64,000 nucleotides of DNA from positions 62,001 to 126,000 of the forward strand of contig NZ_LLZG01000002.1 of NCBI RefSeq assembly GCF_001509475.1. Reading direction: 5' to 3'. The translations under genes and the position numbers were made by a program. Below are positions 1-8,451 of the stretch, one piece after another. The notes beneath the pieces are model-generated. The model did not search any database. It saw only the letters and a program-made list of their open reading frames with translations, and was not told the origin of the DNA. Origin of the DNA: Streptomyces regalis (GTDB lineage: Bacteria > Actinomycetota > Actinomycetes > Streptomycetales > Streptomycetaceae). Each line of letters opens with the position of its first letter. The first letter of the stretch is position 1.

Positions 1-1338
1 GGTGGCGTGCTGCTACTCATCGCCACGATCACCGCGCTGATCTGGGCGAACGTGCCCGCACTGCACGACAGCTACGAGAGCGTCGGCCACTTCCACCTCG
101 GCCCCGAGGCCCTCGGCCTGAACCTGTCCATCGAGCACTGGGCCGCCGACGGACTCCTCGCGATCTTCTTCTTCGTCGCCGGGATCGAGCTCAAGCGTGA
201 GCTGGTCGCCGGCGATCTCAGGGACCCCAAGGCGGCGGTACTGCCGGTCGTCGCCGCGCTGTGCGGGATGGCGGTGCCCGCGCTCGTCTACACGCTGACC
301 GCCGTGACCGGGGGCGGTGCGTCGACGGGCTGGGCGGTCCCGACCGCCACCGACATCGCCTTCGCGCTCGCCGTGCTCGCCGTCATCGGCACCTCCCTGC
401 CGAGCGCGCTGCGCGCCTTCCTGCTCACGCTCGCCGTCGTCGACGACCTGTTCGCGATCCTGATCATCGCGATCTTCTTCACCGACCGGATCAACTTCGC
501 CGCACTCGGCGGCGCCGTCGTCGGCCTCGCCGTCTTCTGGCTGCTGCTGAGGAAGGGCGTACGCGGGTGGTACCTGTACCTCCCGCTCGCCCTCGTCATC
601 TGGGGGCTGATGTACAACAGCGGCATCCACGCCACCATCGCCGGCGTGGCGATGGGCCTGATGCTGCGCTGCACGCGGCACGAGGACGAGGCGCACTCCC
701 CCGGTGAGCACATCGAGCATCTCGTACGGCCCCTCTCGGCGGGCCTGGCCGTGCCGCTGTTCGCGCTGTTCAGCGCTGGTGTGACCATCTCCGGCGGCGC
801 GCTCGGCGATGTGTTCGCCCGGCCGGAGACGCTCGGTGTCGTCCTCGGGCTCGTCGTCGGCAAGACGATCGGCATCTTCGGCGGTACGTGGCTGACGGCA
901 CGTTTCACCAGGGCCTCGCTCAGTGACGACCTGGAGTGGGCGGACGTGTTCGCCGTCGCGACCCTCGCCGGCATCGGCTTCACCGTCTCGCTGCTCATCG
1001 GCGAGCTCGCCTTCGAGGGCGACGCCACACTGACGGACGAGGTCAAGGCCGCCGTACTGATCGGGTCCCTCATCGCGGCGGTCCTGGCGTCGGTGCTGCT
1101 GAAGATACGTAACGCCAAGTACCGCCGGATGTGCGAGGAAGAGGAACGCGACGAGGACGCCGACGGCATTCCGGACATCTACGAGGAGGACCAGCCGGAG
1201 TACCACCTGCGGATGGCCGCCATCCACGAGCGCAAGGCCGCCGAGCACCGCCGTATCGCCGAGGAGAAGGCCGCCGCGCGCAACGCGCTTGCCGAAGTGG
1301 CGGGCGGGGCAGGCGAGGAGGAGCACCGTCGGGCATGA
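1..1338 (+). CDS. nhaA: Na+/H+ antiporter NhaA, 5' end outside window
   Basis: Integral membrane sodium/proton antiporter that exports Na+ in exchange for H+. The reading frame is open from the first base, so the usual start and the first 20 or so residues lie upstream of the window. The sequence reads straight into the first transmembrane segment (LLLIATITALIWANV). Family hallmarks are visible: FFFVAGIELKREL, the discontinuous-helix motif PTATDIAFAL with its aspartate, and the paired catalytic aspartates in LAVVDDLFAI. About 11 hydrophobic segments follow. The last 75 residues form a charged, Glu/Arg-rich cytoplasmic tail that E. coli NhaA lacks, perhaps a regulatory extension. The next gene starts 77 bases downstream on the same strand. 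Confidence 0.95.
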   Translation, partial: GGVLLLIATITALIWANVPALHDSYESVGHFHLGPEALGLNLSIEHWAADGLLAIFFFVAGIELKRELVAGDLRDPKAAVLPVVAALCGMAVPALVYTLTAVTGGGASTGWAVPTATDIAFALAVLAVIGTSLPSALRAFLLTLAVVDDLFAILIIAIFFTDRINFAALGGAVVGLAVFWLLLRKGVRGWYLYLPLALVIWGLMYNSGIHATIAGVAMGLMLRCTRHEDEAHSPGEHIEHLVRPLSAGLAVPLFALFSAGVTISGGALGDVFARPETLGVVLGLVVGKTIGIFGGTWLTARFTRASLSDDLEWADVFAVATLAGIGFTVSLLIGELAFEGDATLTDEVKAAVLIGSLIAAVLASVLLKIRNAKYRRMCEEEERDEDADGIPDIYEEDQPEYHLRMAAIHERKAAEHRRIAEEKAAARNALAEVAGGAGEEEHRRA

Positions 1339-1357
1339 TCTGACGGGACGGTACAAA

Positions 1358-1397
1358 AGACGGAACCGTACGCAGTCAGGCAGAAGACGGAACCGTA
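1358..1397 (+). repeat. Direct repeat in nhaA-holin spacer
   Basis: The 13-mer AGACGGAACCGTA occurs at 1358-1370 and again at 1385-1397, a period of 27 bases. It sits just upstream of the ribosome-binding site of the next gene. It could be a tandem operator or a local duplication. No function is known to me. Confidence 0.6.
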
Positions 1398-1415
1398 ACC
1401 ACGAGGGAGACCGCG

Positions 1416-1916
1416 ATGAGCGCACCCGACGGCAGCCCGGTCGGCGCCGAACGCAGCATCGGCCAACTGTTCGCCTCGGCGACGACCGAGATGTCGGCGC
1501 TGGTGCACGACGAGATCGCACTGGCGAAAGCGCAGCTCAAGCAGGACGTCAAGCGCGGCGCGATCAGCGGCGGCGTGTTCATGGTGGCCGGTGCGGTGCT
1601 GGTCTTCTCCCTGCCGATGCTGAACTTCGCGCTGGCGTACGGCATTCGGACCTGGAGCGACTGGAACCTCGCGCTCTGCTTCCTGCTGTCCTTCCTGGCG
1701 AACTGCATCGTCGCCGGCGTACTCGGGCTGATCGGCGCCGTCTTCGCGAAGAAGGCCAAGAGGAGCAAGGGCCCGCAGAAGGTCGCCGCGTCGGTGAAGG
1801 AGACGGCGGGCGTCCTGCAGAAGGCCAAGCCCCATCCGCGCCCGGCGCCCGCCGCACCGGAGCTGGAGGACCGGGCACCCGCGGCCATCGAGGCTGTGGC
1901 ACGCTCGTCGTCATGA
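1416..1916 (+). CDS. Phage-holin-family (actinobacterial holin superfamily III-like) membrane protein
   Basis: A 166-residue protein with a hydrophilic helical N-terminus (about residues 1-48), two closely spaced transmembrane helices (about 49-77 and 84-112) and a Lys/Ala/Pro-rich C-terminal tail. This is the layout of the chromosomal 'phage holin family' proteins common in Streptomyces. They resemble phage holins but have no proven lytic role and are usually housekeeping membrane proteins. The start is supported by the GAGGGAGA ribosome-binding site just upstream. The stop overlaps the next start (ATGA), so the hydrolase downstream is translationally coupled. No lysin or phage gene lies nearby, which argues against a prophage remnant. 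Confidence 0.85.
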   Translation: MSAPDGSPVGAERSIGQLFASATTEMSALVHDEIALAKAQLKQDVKRGAISGGVFMVAGAVLVFSLPMLNFALAYGIRTWSDWNLALCFLLSFLANCIVAGVLGLIGAVFAKKAKRSKGPQKVAASVKETAGVLQKAKPHPRPAPAAPELEDRAPAAIEAVARSSS

Positions 1917-2851
1917 CGGATCCCGCCGCCCCTTCGGCGCAACCTGGCTCAGTCGTACGACTGGACGGTCCCTGGACACACAGGGACGTGGCCGCCAATG
2001 GTGCGCGCTTCCACATCGCGGAGATGGGCGACGGCCCGCTGGTGCTGCTGCTGCACGGCTTCCCGCAGTTCTGGTGGACCTGGCGGCACCAGCTCGTCGC
2101 CCTCTCCGACGCGGGCTTCCGGGCCGTCGCGATGGACCTCAGGGGCGTCGGCGGCAGCGACCGTACGCCACGCGGTTACGACCCGGCCAACCTCGCCCTC
2201 GACATCACCGGCGTGATCCGCTCGCTGGGCGAGCCCGACGCCGCGCTGGTCGGCCACGACCTGGGCGGATATCTGGCATGGACGGCGGCCGTGATGCGCC
2301 CCAAGCTCGTCCGGCGGCTCGCGGTCGCGTCCATGCCGCACCCCCGGCGCTGGCGCTCGGCGATGCTCTCGGACGTCAAGCAGACGAGTGCGAGCTCCTA
2401 CATCTGGGGGTTTCAGCGGCCGTGGATTCCCGAGCGGCAGCTGACGGCCGACGACGGGGCGCTCGTCGCCCGGCTGGTCCGGGACTGGTCGGGCCCGCGC
2501 CTGCCGGACGACGACGCGGTGGAGACGTACCGCCGCGCGATCTGCATCCCGTCGACGGCGCACTGCTCCATCGAGCCGTACCGCTGGATGGTGCGCTCGC
2601 TGGCCCGTCCCGACGGCATCCAGTTCAACCGGCGCATGAAGCGGCCGGTGCGCGTCCCGACCTTGCATCTGCACGGCTCGCTCGATCCCGTCATGCGCAC
2701 GCGCAGCGCGGCCGGTTCGGGTGAGTACGTCGAAGCGCCGTACCGTTGGCGGCTGTTCGACGGGCTCGGGCACTTCCCTCACGAGGAAGACCCGGTCGCC
2801 TTCTCGACCGAACTGATCAACTGGCTGAAAGACCCCGAACCCGATCGGTGA
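1913..2851 (+). CDS. Alpha/beta hydrolase, epoxide-hydrolase-like
   Basis: A 312-residue soluble alpha/beta hydrolase. The oxyanion motif HGFPQ lies at 48-52. The nucleophile elbow is GHDLGG, with aspartate 116 where esterases have serine, so the enzyme belongs with epoxide hydrolases and haloalkane dehalogenases rather than esterases. The acid is probably Asp258 (HGSLDP) and the base His287 (GLGHFPHEEDP). The cap region carries the aromatic residues typical of epoxide hydrolases. The ATG at 1913 overlaps the TGA of the holin-family gene by four bases, which fixes the start and indicates coupling. The substrate is unknown. Confidence 0.9.
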   Translation: MTDPAAPSAQPGSVVRLDGPWTHRDVAANGARFHIAEMGDGPLVLLLHGFPQFWWTWRHQLVALSDAGFRAVAMDLRGVGGSDRTPRGYDPANLALDITGVIRSLGEPDAALVGHDLGGYLAWTAAVMRPKLVRRLAVASMPHPRRWRSAMLSDVKQTSASSYIWGFQRPWIPERQLTADDGALVARLVRDWSGPRLPDDDAVETYRRAICIPSTAHCSIEPYRWMVRSLARPDGIQFNRRMKRPVRVPTLHLHGSLDPVMRTRSAAGSGEYVEAPYRWRLFDGLGHFPHEEDPVAFSTELINWLKDPEPDR

Positions 2852-2978
2852 CCGCGCCGATGCGCCCGGTATCCGGAACTGAACACGTGTCCTACGAACA
2901 GCCAATTGCCCGGCGCATAGGCCAATTGGGGGCTCTGGGGGCGGTTATCGACCTTGGGGCAGGGGCAGACGTCGGGGT

Positions 2979-3161
2979 ATGGGCTGGACGCACGACTACA
3001 GTGACGCAGCACGCAATCGCCGCTCGGCCGGTGGGCTGAGCTCTCACCAGCGAGGCAGCGCCCCGCAGATGCCGGGCTCGGACCCGAGGGTGGGCATTCC
3101 GCGCATCCTGCGCCGCCGGGCCCGCTGGGTCTCGGTGCGCCTGCGCCACCCGCGCGGCTGA
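2979..3161 (+). CDS. Small basic protein, function unknown
   Basis: A possible 60-residue product starting MGWTHDYSDAARNRR and ending in the basic stretch ARWVSVRLRHPRG. I have the impression of similar short proteins beside marP in other Streptomyces, but I cannot confirm it. The ribosome-binding site is weak. Codon use is GC-rich at third positions in the second half. It converges on the marP 3' end, 52 bases away. The 2852-2978 spacer upstream shows nothing distinctive. Confidence 0.45.
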   Translation: MGWTHDYSDAARNRRSAGGLSSHQRGSAPQMPGSDPRVGIPRILRRRARWVSVRLRHPRG

Positions 3162-3213
3162 CCCAGGCCCGGTCGTTTGGATCATCCCGGGGTCGTTGGG
3201 CCTGGCCCGACCG

Positions 3214-4413
3214 TCAGAGCGCGCAGCTGTCGCTGTCCACCTGCTGGTTGGCGGTACGGCCCTTGACGATGTCCTCCTGGATCTCGTCCGCGGTGAGCGC
3301 GTAGCCGGTGTCGGCGTCGTCGAGGGACTTGGCGAAGACCACGCCGTACACCTTGCCCTCGGGCGTGAGCAGCGGGCCACCGGAGTTGCCCTGGCGGACG
3401 GTCGCGTACAGCGAGTAGACATCACGGCTCACGGTGCCGCGGTGATAGATGTCGGCACCGTTGGCCGGCAGGCGCCCGCGCACACGCGCGGCCCGCACGT
3501 CGTACGACCCGTTCTCCGGGAAGCCCGCGATGATCGCGCTGTCGCCGCTCTCGGCGTCGGTGGCCGTGAACTGCAGCACGGGCGCCTTCATGTCCGGCAC
3601 GTCGAGTACGGCAATGTCGCGCTCCCAGTCATAGAGGACGACCGTCGCGTCGTACCTCTTGCCCTCGCCGCCTATCTGGACGGTGGGTTCGTCGACGCCG
3701 CCGACCACATGCGCGTTGGTCATGACGCGGCGGTCCGCGAAGACGAAGCCGGTGCCCTCCAGGACCTTGCCGCAACTCGTCGCCGTGCCCATGACCTTGA
3801 CGATGGAACGCTGGGCGCGGGTGGCCACCGGGCTCTTGGCCAGGGCCGGGTCGGGCGGCGCGACCTCCTTGATCGGCTCGTTGGCGAACGGGCTGAAGAC
3901 CTGCGGGAAGCCGTTCTGCGCGAGGACCGAGGTGTAGTCCTTGAACCAGGTGTCGGCCTGGTCGGGCAGCGCCTCGGACACGCCCAGCAGCACCTTGGAG
4001 CTGCGGACCTCCTTACCCATCCCCGGCATTGTGGTCTGCCCGAGAGCGGAGCCGATCAGCCAGGCCACCAGGAGCATGGCGACGACGTTGACGAGGGCGC
4101 CGCCGGTCGCGTCCAGGGCACGGGCCGGGGACCAAGTGATGTAACGGCGCAGCTTGTTGCCGAGGTGGGTGGTCAGGGCCTGGCCGACGGAGGCGCAGAT
4201 GATGACGACGACGACCGCGACGACGGCGGCGGTCGTGCTCACCTGCGCGTGGTTGGTCAGCGCGTTCCAGATGACCGGAAGGAGGTACACGGCCACGAGG
4301 CCGCCGCCGAGGAAACCGATCACCGAGAGGATGCCGACGACGAAGCCCTGGCGATAGCCCACGATCGCGAACCACAGGGCGGCGACCAGCAACAGGATGT
4401 CCACCACGTTCAC
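3214..4413 (-). CDS. marP: Membrane-anchored periplasmic serine protease MarP (CvpA-like N-terminus)
   Basis: A 399-residue protein. The first 125 residues form four transmembrane helices of the CvpA/colicin V production type. They are followed by a chymotrypsin-fold protease facing the outside. The triad is visible as His235 (TNAHVVGG), Asp266 (ERDIAVLD) and Ser344 (QGNSGGPLL), nearly the same numbering as Mycobacterium tuberculosis MarP (Rv3671c). That enzyme supports acid and oxidative stress resistance by cleaving a peptidoglycan hydrolase. Cys214 and Cys397 may form a disulfide like that in the mycobacterial enzyme. The neighbours, a nudix gene and nth, are the same as in mycobacteria, which strengthens the call. 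It lies about 100 bases downstream of the nudix gene on the same strand. Confidence 0.92.
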   Translation of the reverse strand: MNVVDILLLVAALWFAIVGYRQGFVVGILSVIGFLGGGLVAVYLLPVIWNALTNHAQVSTTAAVVAVVVVIICASVGQALTTHLGNKLRRYITWSPARALDATGGALVNVVAMLLVAWLIGSALGQTTMPGMGKEVRSSKVLLGVSEALPDQADTWFKDYTSVLAQNGFPQVFSPFANEPIKEVAPPDPALAKSPVATRAQRSIVKVMGTATSCGKVLEGTGFVFADRRVMTNAHVVGGVDEPTVQIGGEGKRYDATVVLYDWERDIAVLDVPDMKAPVLQFTATDAESGDSAIIAGFPENGSYDVRAARVRGRLPANGADIYHRGTVSRDVYSLYATVRQGNSGGPLLTPEGKVYGVVFAKSLDDADTGYALTADEIQEDIVKGRTANQQVDSDSCAL

Positions 4414-4511
4414 TGTTTCAGGCCTCGCCTCGTCACTTTCCGATCACCACAGGACGGCCGGGGGACCGAGGTCAGGGGTGCCCCGGGCAACACAGCACGG
4501 CAGACACCCTG

Positions 4512-5207
4512 TCATGACCGCCAGTCGAGCGGGACCTGCTTGTCCCGGTCCCAGGGCCGCTCCCAGCCCGAGAAATGGAGCAGACGGTCGATGATTCCGG
4601 CCGTGAAGCCCCAGACCAGGGCCGATTCGACCAGAAATGCCGGGCCTCGGTGGCCGCTGGGGTGGACGGTCGTGGCGCGGTTGTCCGGATTCGTGAGATC
4701 CGCCACGGGCACGGTGAAGACACGAGCCGTCTCGTTCGGATCGACGACGTCGACCGGGCTCGGCTCGCGCCACCAGCCCAGCACGGGCGTGACGACGAAG
4801 CCGCTGACCGGGATGTACAGCTTGGGCAGCGCGCCGAAGAGCTGGACGCCGCCCGGATCGAGCCCGGTCTCCTCCTCGGCCTCGCGCAGAGCGGCCCGCA
4901 GCGGCCCGTCGGCCTTCGGGTCCCCGTCCTCGGCGTCGAGGGCGCCGCCCGGGAATGAGGGCTGGCCGGCATGCGAACGCAGTGAGCTGGCCCGCTCCAT
5001 GAGCAGCAGCTCGGGCCCGTGCTCGCCCTCGCCGAAGAGGATCAGTACGGCGGACTGGCGTCCCGCGCCGCTCTTCGGCGGCAGGAAGCGGCTCAGCTGC
5101 AACGGCTCGACCGTCTCGACGACCCGCACCACCGGATCCAGCCAGGCCGGCAGCCCGTCCTTGCTGAGCACCACCGGCCCGTCCTGCGTACCGCTCGCGC
5201 GCGTCAT
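4512..5207 (-). CDS. Nudix hydrolase, CoA-pyrophosphatase type
   Basis: A 231-residue soluble hydrolase. The CoA-pyrophosphatase signature that precedes the nudix box is present (LLMERASSLRSHAGQPSFPGG) and leads into the nudix helix REAEEETGL. This family cleaves CoA and its derivatives to phosphopantetheine and 3',5'-ADP with Mg2+ or Mn2+. I start it at the ATG at 5207, preceded by GGGGGTGG. A longer frame with an upstream start at 5249 is possible but adds only low-complexity sequence. The nth-nudix-marP order matches mycobacteria. No substrate is proven for the actinobacterial members. Confidence 0.88.
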   Translation of the reverse strand: MTRASGTQDGPVVLSKDGLPAWLDPVVRVVETVEPLQLSRFLPPKSGAGRQSAVLILFGEGEHGPELLLMERASSLRSHAGQPSFPGGALDAEDGDPKADGPLRAALREAEEETGLDPGGVQLFGALPKLYIPVSGFVVTPVLGWWREPSPVDVVDPNETARVFTVPVADLTNPDNRATTVHPSGHRGPAFLVESALVWGFTAGIIDRLLHFSGWERPWDRDKQVPLDWRS

Positions 5208-5313
5208 CGCCACCCCCGTCGTCCTGCCGATTCCAACGCCCGACGGCACCTGGATCGTTCCGCCCCGGCCGGACGGCCACGTGGCGGCGCCCCGACCGCT
5301 CCGATTCCCCCCG

Positions 5314-6498
5314 TCATCCGGCCCCCAGCGGCGGGGCCGCCTTGCCGCCCGCGTCCAAATAGGACTGCGGAGGCTTGAGGCGCTGGCCGGGGAAGCCGCC
5401 CTTCTCGTACTTGAGGAGCTTCTTCGCCTTCTCCGGGTCCGTCTCGCCCTCGCCGTACGCCGGGCAGAGCGGCGCGATGGGGCAGGCGCCGCACGCGGGC
5501 TTGCGGGCGTGGCAGATACGGCGGCCGTGCCAGATCACGTGGTGCGAGAGGTCCGTCCAGTCGCTCTTGGGGAACAGCGTGCCGATCTCGGCCTCGATCT
5601 TGTCCGGGTCGGTCTGCTCGGTCCACTGCCAGCGCCGCACCAGCCGCTGGAAGTGCGTGTCCACGGTGATGCCGGGGTGACCGAAGGCGTTGCCGAGCAC
5701 GACGAAGGCCGTCTTGCGGCCGACGCCGGGGAGCTTGACCAGGTCCTCGAGCCGGCCCGGGACCTCACCACCGTGGTTCTCCACCAGCGCCTTCGACAGG
5801 CCCATGACCGACTTGGTCTTGGCCCGGAAGAACCCGCACGGGCGGAGGATCTCCTCGACCTCCTCGGGGTTGGCGGCGGCCAGGTCCTCGGGGGTGGGGT
5901 ACTGGGTGAAGAGCGCGGGAGTCGTCTGGTTGACGCGCAGGTCGGTGGTCTGGGCGGACAGGACCGTGGCGACCAGGAGCTGGAAGGGGTTGTCGAAGTC
6001 CAGCTCGGGGTGGGCGTACGGGTAGACCTCGGCGAGCTCGCGGTTGATACGGCGGGCTCGGCGCACGAGGGCGGTGCGGGACTCGGCCGCGAGGGGCTTC
6101 GGAGTGACGGTTTTGACGGGTGAGGCACCCTTTACCGCGGCGGTGGCCTTCGCGGGGGCGATGACGGGTTTCTTGGTGATCGCCTTCTTTGTGGTCACCT
6201 TTTTCCCCGTGGCCGTCGCCGTCTTCTTCGCAGGCACGGCCTTCTTCGCAGGCGTGGCCCTCTTCGTGGTCGCAGTCTTCTTCGCCGTCGCCTTCTTCGC
6301 AGGCGTGGCCTTCCTCGCGGCCGCCGGCTTCTTCACCGCCGCTTTCTCGCCACTTGCCGCCATCTCGCCCGGCGCCCCTGTCGCCGCTTTTGCCGGTTTC
6401 CTTCCGCCGCTGGGGCCCTGTTCGCCCACAGCGGAATCACGACGTACAACCACCCGCCCAGCCCCCTTGGCCTGTGCTCTCACCGGCGATTTGGACAC
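5314..6498 (-). CDS. nth: Endonuclease III with histone-H1-like basic N-terminal tail
   Basis: Base-excision-repair DNA glycosylase/AP lyase that removes oxidised pyrimidines. The catalytic core (about residues 140-365) has the helix-hairpin-helix LPGVGRKTA with the Schiff-base lysine Lys262, the catalytic Asp280 in VDTH, and the [4Fe-4S] cluster cysteines 329, 336, 339 and 345 spaced C-x6-C-x2-C-x5-C. The first 135 residues are unusual for the family: a disordered Lys/Ala/Pro/Thr-rich tail of [10 protein letters not shown] and ATTKR repeats. It resembles histone H1 and the tail of actinobacterial HupS. E. coli Nth is about 211 residues, against 394 here. The gene is divergent from crp. Confidence 0.95.
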   Translation of the reverse strand: MSKSPVRAQAKGAGRVVVRRDSAVGEQGPSGGRKPAKAATGAPGEMAASGEKAAVKKPAAARKATPAKKATAKKTATTKRATPAKKAVPAKKTATATGKKVTTKKAITKKPVIAPAKATAAVKGASPVKTVTPKPLAAESRTALVRRARRINRELAEVYPYAHPELDFDNPFQLLVATVLSAQTTDLRVNQTTPALFTQYPTPEDLAAANPEEVEEILRPCGFFRAKTKSVMGLSKALVENHGGEVPGRLEDLVKLPGVGRKTAFVVLGNAFGHPGITVDTHFQRLVRRWQWTEQTDPDKIEAEIGTLFPKSDWTDLSHHVIWHGRRICHARKPACGACPIAPLCPAYGEGETDPEKAKKLLKYEKGGFPGQRLKPPQSYLDAGGKAAPPLGAG

Positions 6499-6600
6499 CC
6501 GGCCAGCCTAAAGCCCGGCACCGACATCCGCCCCGGACCCCGAAGATCGGCCCCCAATTGGACCCCTGCCGCTTACCTCGGGACACCAGTGCGGCATCCT

Positions 6601-6614
6601 TGTGACAGATCACA
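6601..6614. promoter_or_regulatory. CRP-like palindrome in nth-crp intergenic region
   Basis: TGTGACAGATCACA is a perfect TGTGA/TCACA palindrome, but with four bases between the half-sites instead of the canonical six. It lies 89 bases upstream of the crp start and about 100 bases from the nth start. Autoregulation by Crp is plausible. The short spacer leaves room for doubt. Confidence 0.5.
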
Positions 6615-6702
6615 CTGTTTGGACCGTCCGGCAAAATGGGGAGCACGGTTCCCTGGTACGCGGGGGAGCCATCCCCTGAGCAGGTCGACAAGGAGAGAAC
6701 TC

Positions 6703-7377
6703 GTGGACGACGTTCTGCGGCGCAACCCGCTCTTCGCGGCGCTCGATGACGAGCAGTCCGCGGAGCTCCGCGCCTCCATGAGTGAGGTGACCCTCGCACG
6801 CGGTGACTCCCTTTTCCACGAGGGCGACCCCGGTGACCGGCTCTACGTCGTCACCGAGGGCAAGGTGAAGCTCCACCGCACCTCACCCGACGGCCGCGAG
6901 AACATGCTGGCCGTCGTCGGTCCCGGCGAGCTCATCGGCGAGCTGTCCCTCTTCGACCCGGGCCCGCGTACGGCGACCGCGACCGCGCTGACCGAGGTCA
7001 AGCTGCTGGGCCTGGGCCACGGCGACCTGCAGCCCTGGCTGAACGTCCGCCCCGAGGTGGCGACCGCCCTGCTGCGCGCCGTCGCGCGCCGTCTGCGCCG
7101 CACCAACGACGCGATGTCCGACCTCGTCTTCTCGGACGTCCCCGGCCGCGTGGCCCGCGCGCTCCTCGACCTCTCCCGCCGCTTCGGCGTGCAGTCCGAG
7201 GAGGGCATCCACGTCGTCCACGACCTCACCCAGGAGGAGCTGGCCCAGCTGGTCGGCGCATCCCGCGAGACGGTCAACAAGGCGCTGGCTGACTTCGCGC
7301 AGCGTGGGTGGCTCCGCCTGGAGGCGCGTGCGGTGATCCTGCTGGACGTGGAGCGGCTGGCCAAGCGGTCGCGCTAG
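6703..7377 (+). CDS. crp: CRP/FNR-family transcriptional regulator Crp
   Basis: A 224-residue dimeric regulator. The cyclic-nucleotide-binding jelly roll lies at about 10-120 (FHEGDPGDRLYVVTEGKVKL and GELIGELSLFDPGPRTATA, the cNMP pocket with Glu and Arg). A winged helix-turn-helix follows at about 140-215, with recognition helix region LVGASRETVNKALADFAQRG. In S. coelicolor this protein (SCO3571 from memory) affects germination, growth and antibiotic production. The GTG start at 6703 follows a good AGGAGAG site and gives the usual 224 residues. Longer in-frame starts are not supported. A TGTGA...TCACA palindrome lies upstream. Confidence 0.95.
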   Translation: MDDVLRRNPLFAALDDEQSAELRASMSEVTLARGDSLFHEGDPGDRLYVVTEGKVKLHRTSPDGRENMLAVVGPGELIGELSLFDPGPRTATATALTEVKLLGLGHGDLQPWLNVRPEVATALLRAVARRLRRTNDAMSDLVFSDVPGRVARALLDLSRRFGVQSEEGIHVVHDLTQEELAQLVGASRETVNKALADFAQRGWLRLEARAVILLDVERLAKRSR

Positions 7378-7517
7378 GCGCTTCCAGCCACGCGTCCGGC
7401 CACGTCCGGTAGCGCGTCCAGTCATACGACGCCGGGGTCCCGTCTCATTGCGAGGCGGGACCCCGCCGCATTCGGCCACCCCTCGAACATCCGCCTACCA
7501 GGAGATAGCCTCCGCCC

Positions 7518-8384
7518 ATGGCTAACGGGCAGTGGTACCCACCGGAGTGGCCGGACCGTATCCGTGCGCTCGCGGAAGGACGCCTGACCCCTGTCGTCCC
7601 GAAGCGTGCCGCCACCGTCATGCTGCTCAGGGACACCGACGCCGGGCCGGCCGTGCACATGCTGCGCCGCCGCGCCTCCATGGCCTTCGCCGGCGGGGCG
7701 TACGCCTACCCGGGCGGCGGCGTCGATCCCCGCGACGAGCATCGGATCCGTTGGGCGGGCCCCACGCGCGCGTGGTGGGCACGCAGGCTCGGCGTCGACG
7801 AGGCGGCGGCGCAGGCGGTCGTCTGTGCGGCCGTGCGGGAGACGTACGAGGAGGCGGGTGTCCTGCTCGCCGGGCCCACCGACGATTCCGTCGTCGGCGA
7901 CACCACCGGCGAGGGCTGGGAGGCCGACCGTGCTGCCCTGGTCGCCCGGGACCTGTCGTTCGCCGAGTTCCTGGACCGTCGGGGACTGGCCCTGCGCTCG
8001 GACCTCCTGGGCGCCTGGACCCGGTGGATCACCCCGGAGTTCGAGCCCCGCCGCTACGACACCTGGTTCTTCGTCGCCGCCCTCCCCCAGGGCCAGCGCA
8101 CCCGCAACGCCTCCACGGAGGCCGACCGTACGGTGTGGATCCGGCCCGCCGACGCCGCCGCCTCGTACGACAAGGGCGAGCTGCTGATGATGCCGCCCAC
8201 CATCGCGACACTGCGCCAGCTGACCCCGTACGACAGCGCCGCCCATGCCCTCGCCGCCGCCCCCGACCGGGATCTGACCGCCGTACTGGCACAGGCCCGC
8301 CTCGATGACGGCGAGATCGTGCTCTCCTGGCCGGGCCACGACGAGTTCACCAAGCACATCCCGGCCGGCGGAGCTCCCGCATGA
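7518..8384 (+). CDS. Nudix hydrolase, NUDT19-like
   Basis: A 288-residue protein. Pattern VHMLRRRASMAFAGGAYAYP and the split nudix motif (PGGGVDPRD, then AAVRETYEEAGVL about 35 residues later) are characteristic of NUDT19-type nudix proteins, which have a long insertion inside the nudix box. Family members hydrolyse CoA esters. The substrate here is unknown. An AGGAGAT ribosome-binding site precedes the ATG. The next gene starts 68 bases downstream on the same strand, probably co-transcribed. Confidence 0.85.
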   Translation: MANGQWYPPEWPDRIRALAEGRLTPVVPKRAATVMLLRDTDAGPAVHMLRRRASMAFAGGAYAYPGGGVDPRDEHRIRWAGPTRAWWARRLGVDEAAAQAVVCAAVRETYEEAGVLLAGPTDDSVVGDTTGEGWEADRAALVARDLSFAEFLDRRGLALRSDLLGAWTRWITPEFEPRRYDTWFFVAALPQGQRTRNASTEADRTVWIRPADAAASYDKGELLMMPPTIATLRQLTPYDSAAHALAAAPDRDLTAVLAQARLDDGEIVLSWPGHDEFTKHIPAGGAPA

Positions 8385-8392
8385 CCTTGCCC

Positions 8393-8420
8393 GCAGTCCC
8401 CACAGTCCCCACAGTCCCCG
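8393..8420 (+). repeat. CAGTCCCCA short tandem repeat between two genes
   Basis: Three tandem copies of a 9-base unit (CAGTCCCCA, the last degenerate) lie in the 67-base spacer between the nudix and metallo-beta-lactamase-fold genes. This is probably slippage-generated. No regulatory role is evident. Confidence 0.6.
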
Positions 8421-8451
8421 CAATGCCCGCAGCCCTGGAAGGCCCCTTCGC

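Noticed and set aside
13-1521. A 502-residue antisense frame over nhaA
   Set aside because: The plus-strand protein is unmistakably NhaA, and the antisense product has only low-complexity Arg/Asp/Gly content.
1416-1916. Prophage lysis gene
   Set aside because: The holin-family protein has no lysin or phage neighbours and is a chromosomal type common in Streptomyces.
3196-6123. A 975-residue open frame on the plus strand over marP, nudix and nth
   Set aside because: It is antisense to three well-recognised genes with clear motifs. Such long antisense frames are expected at this GC content.
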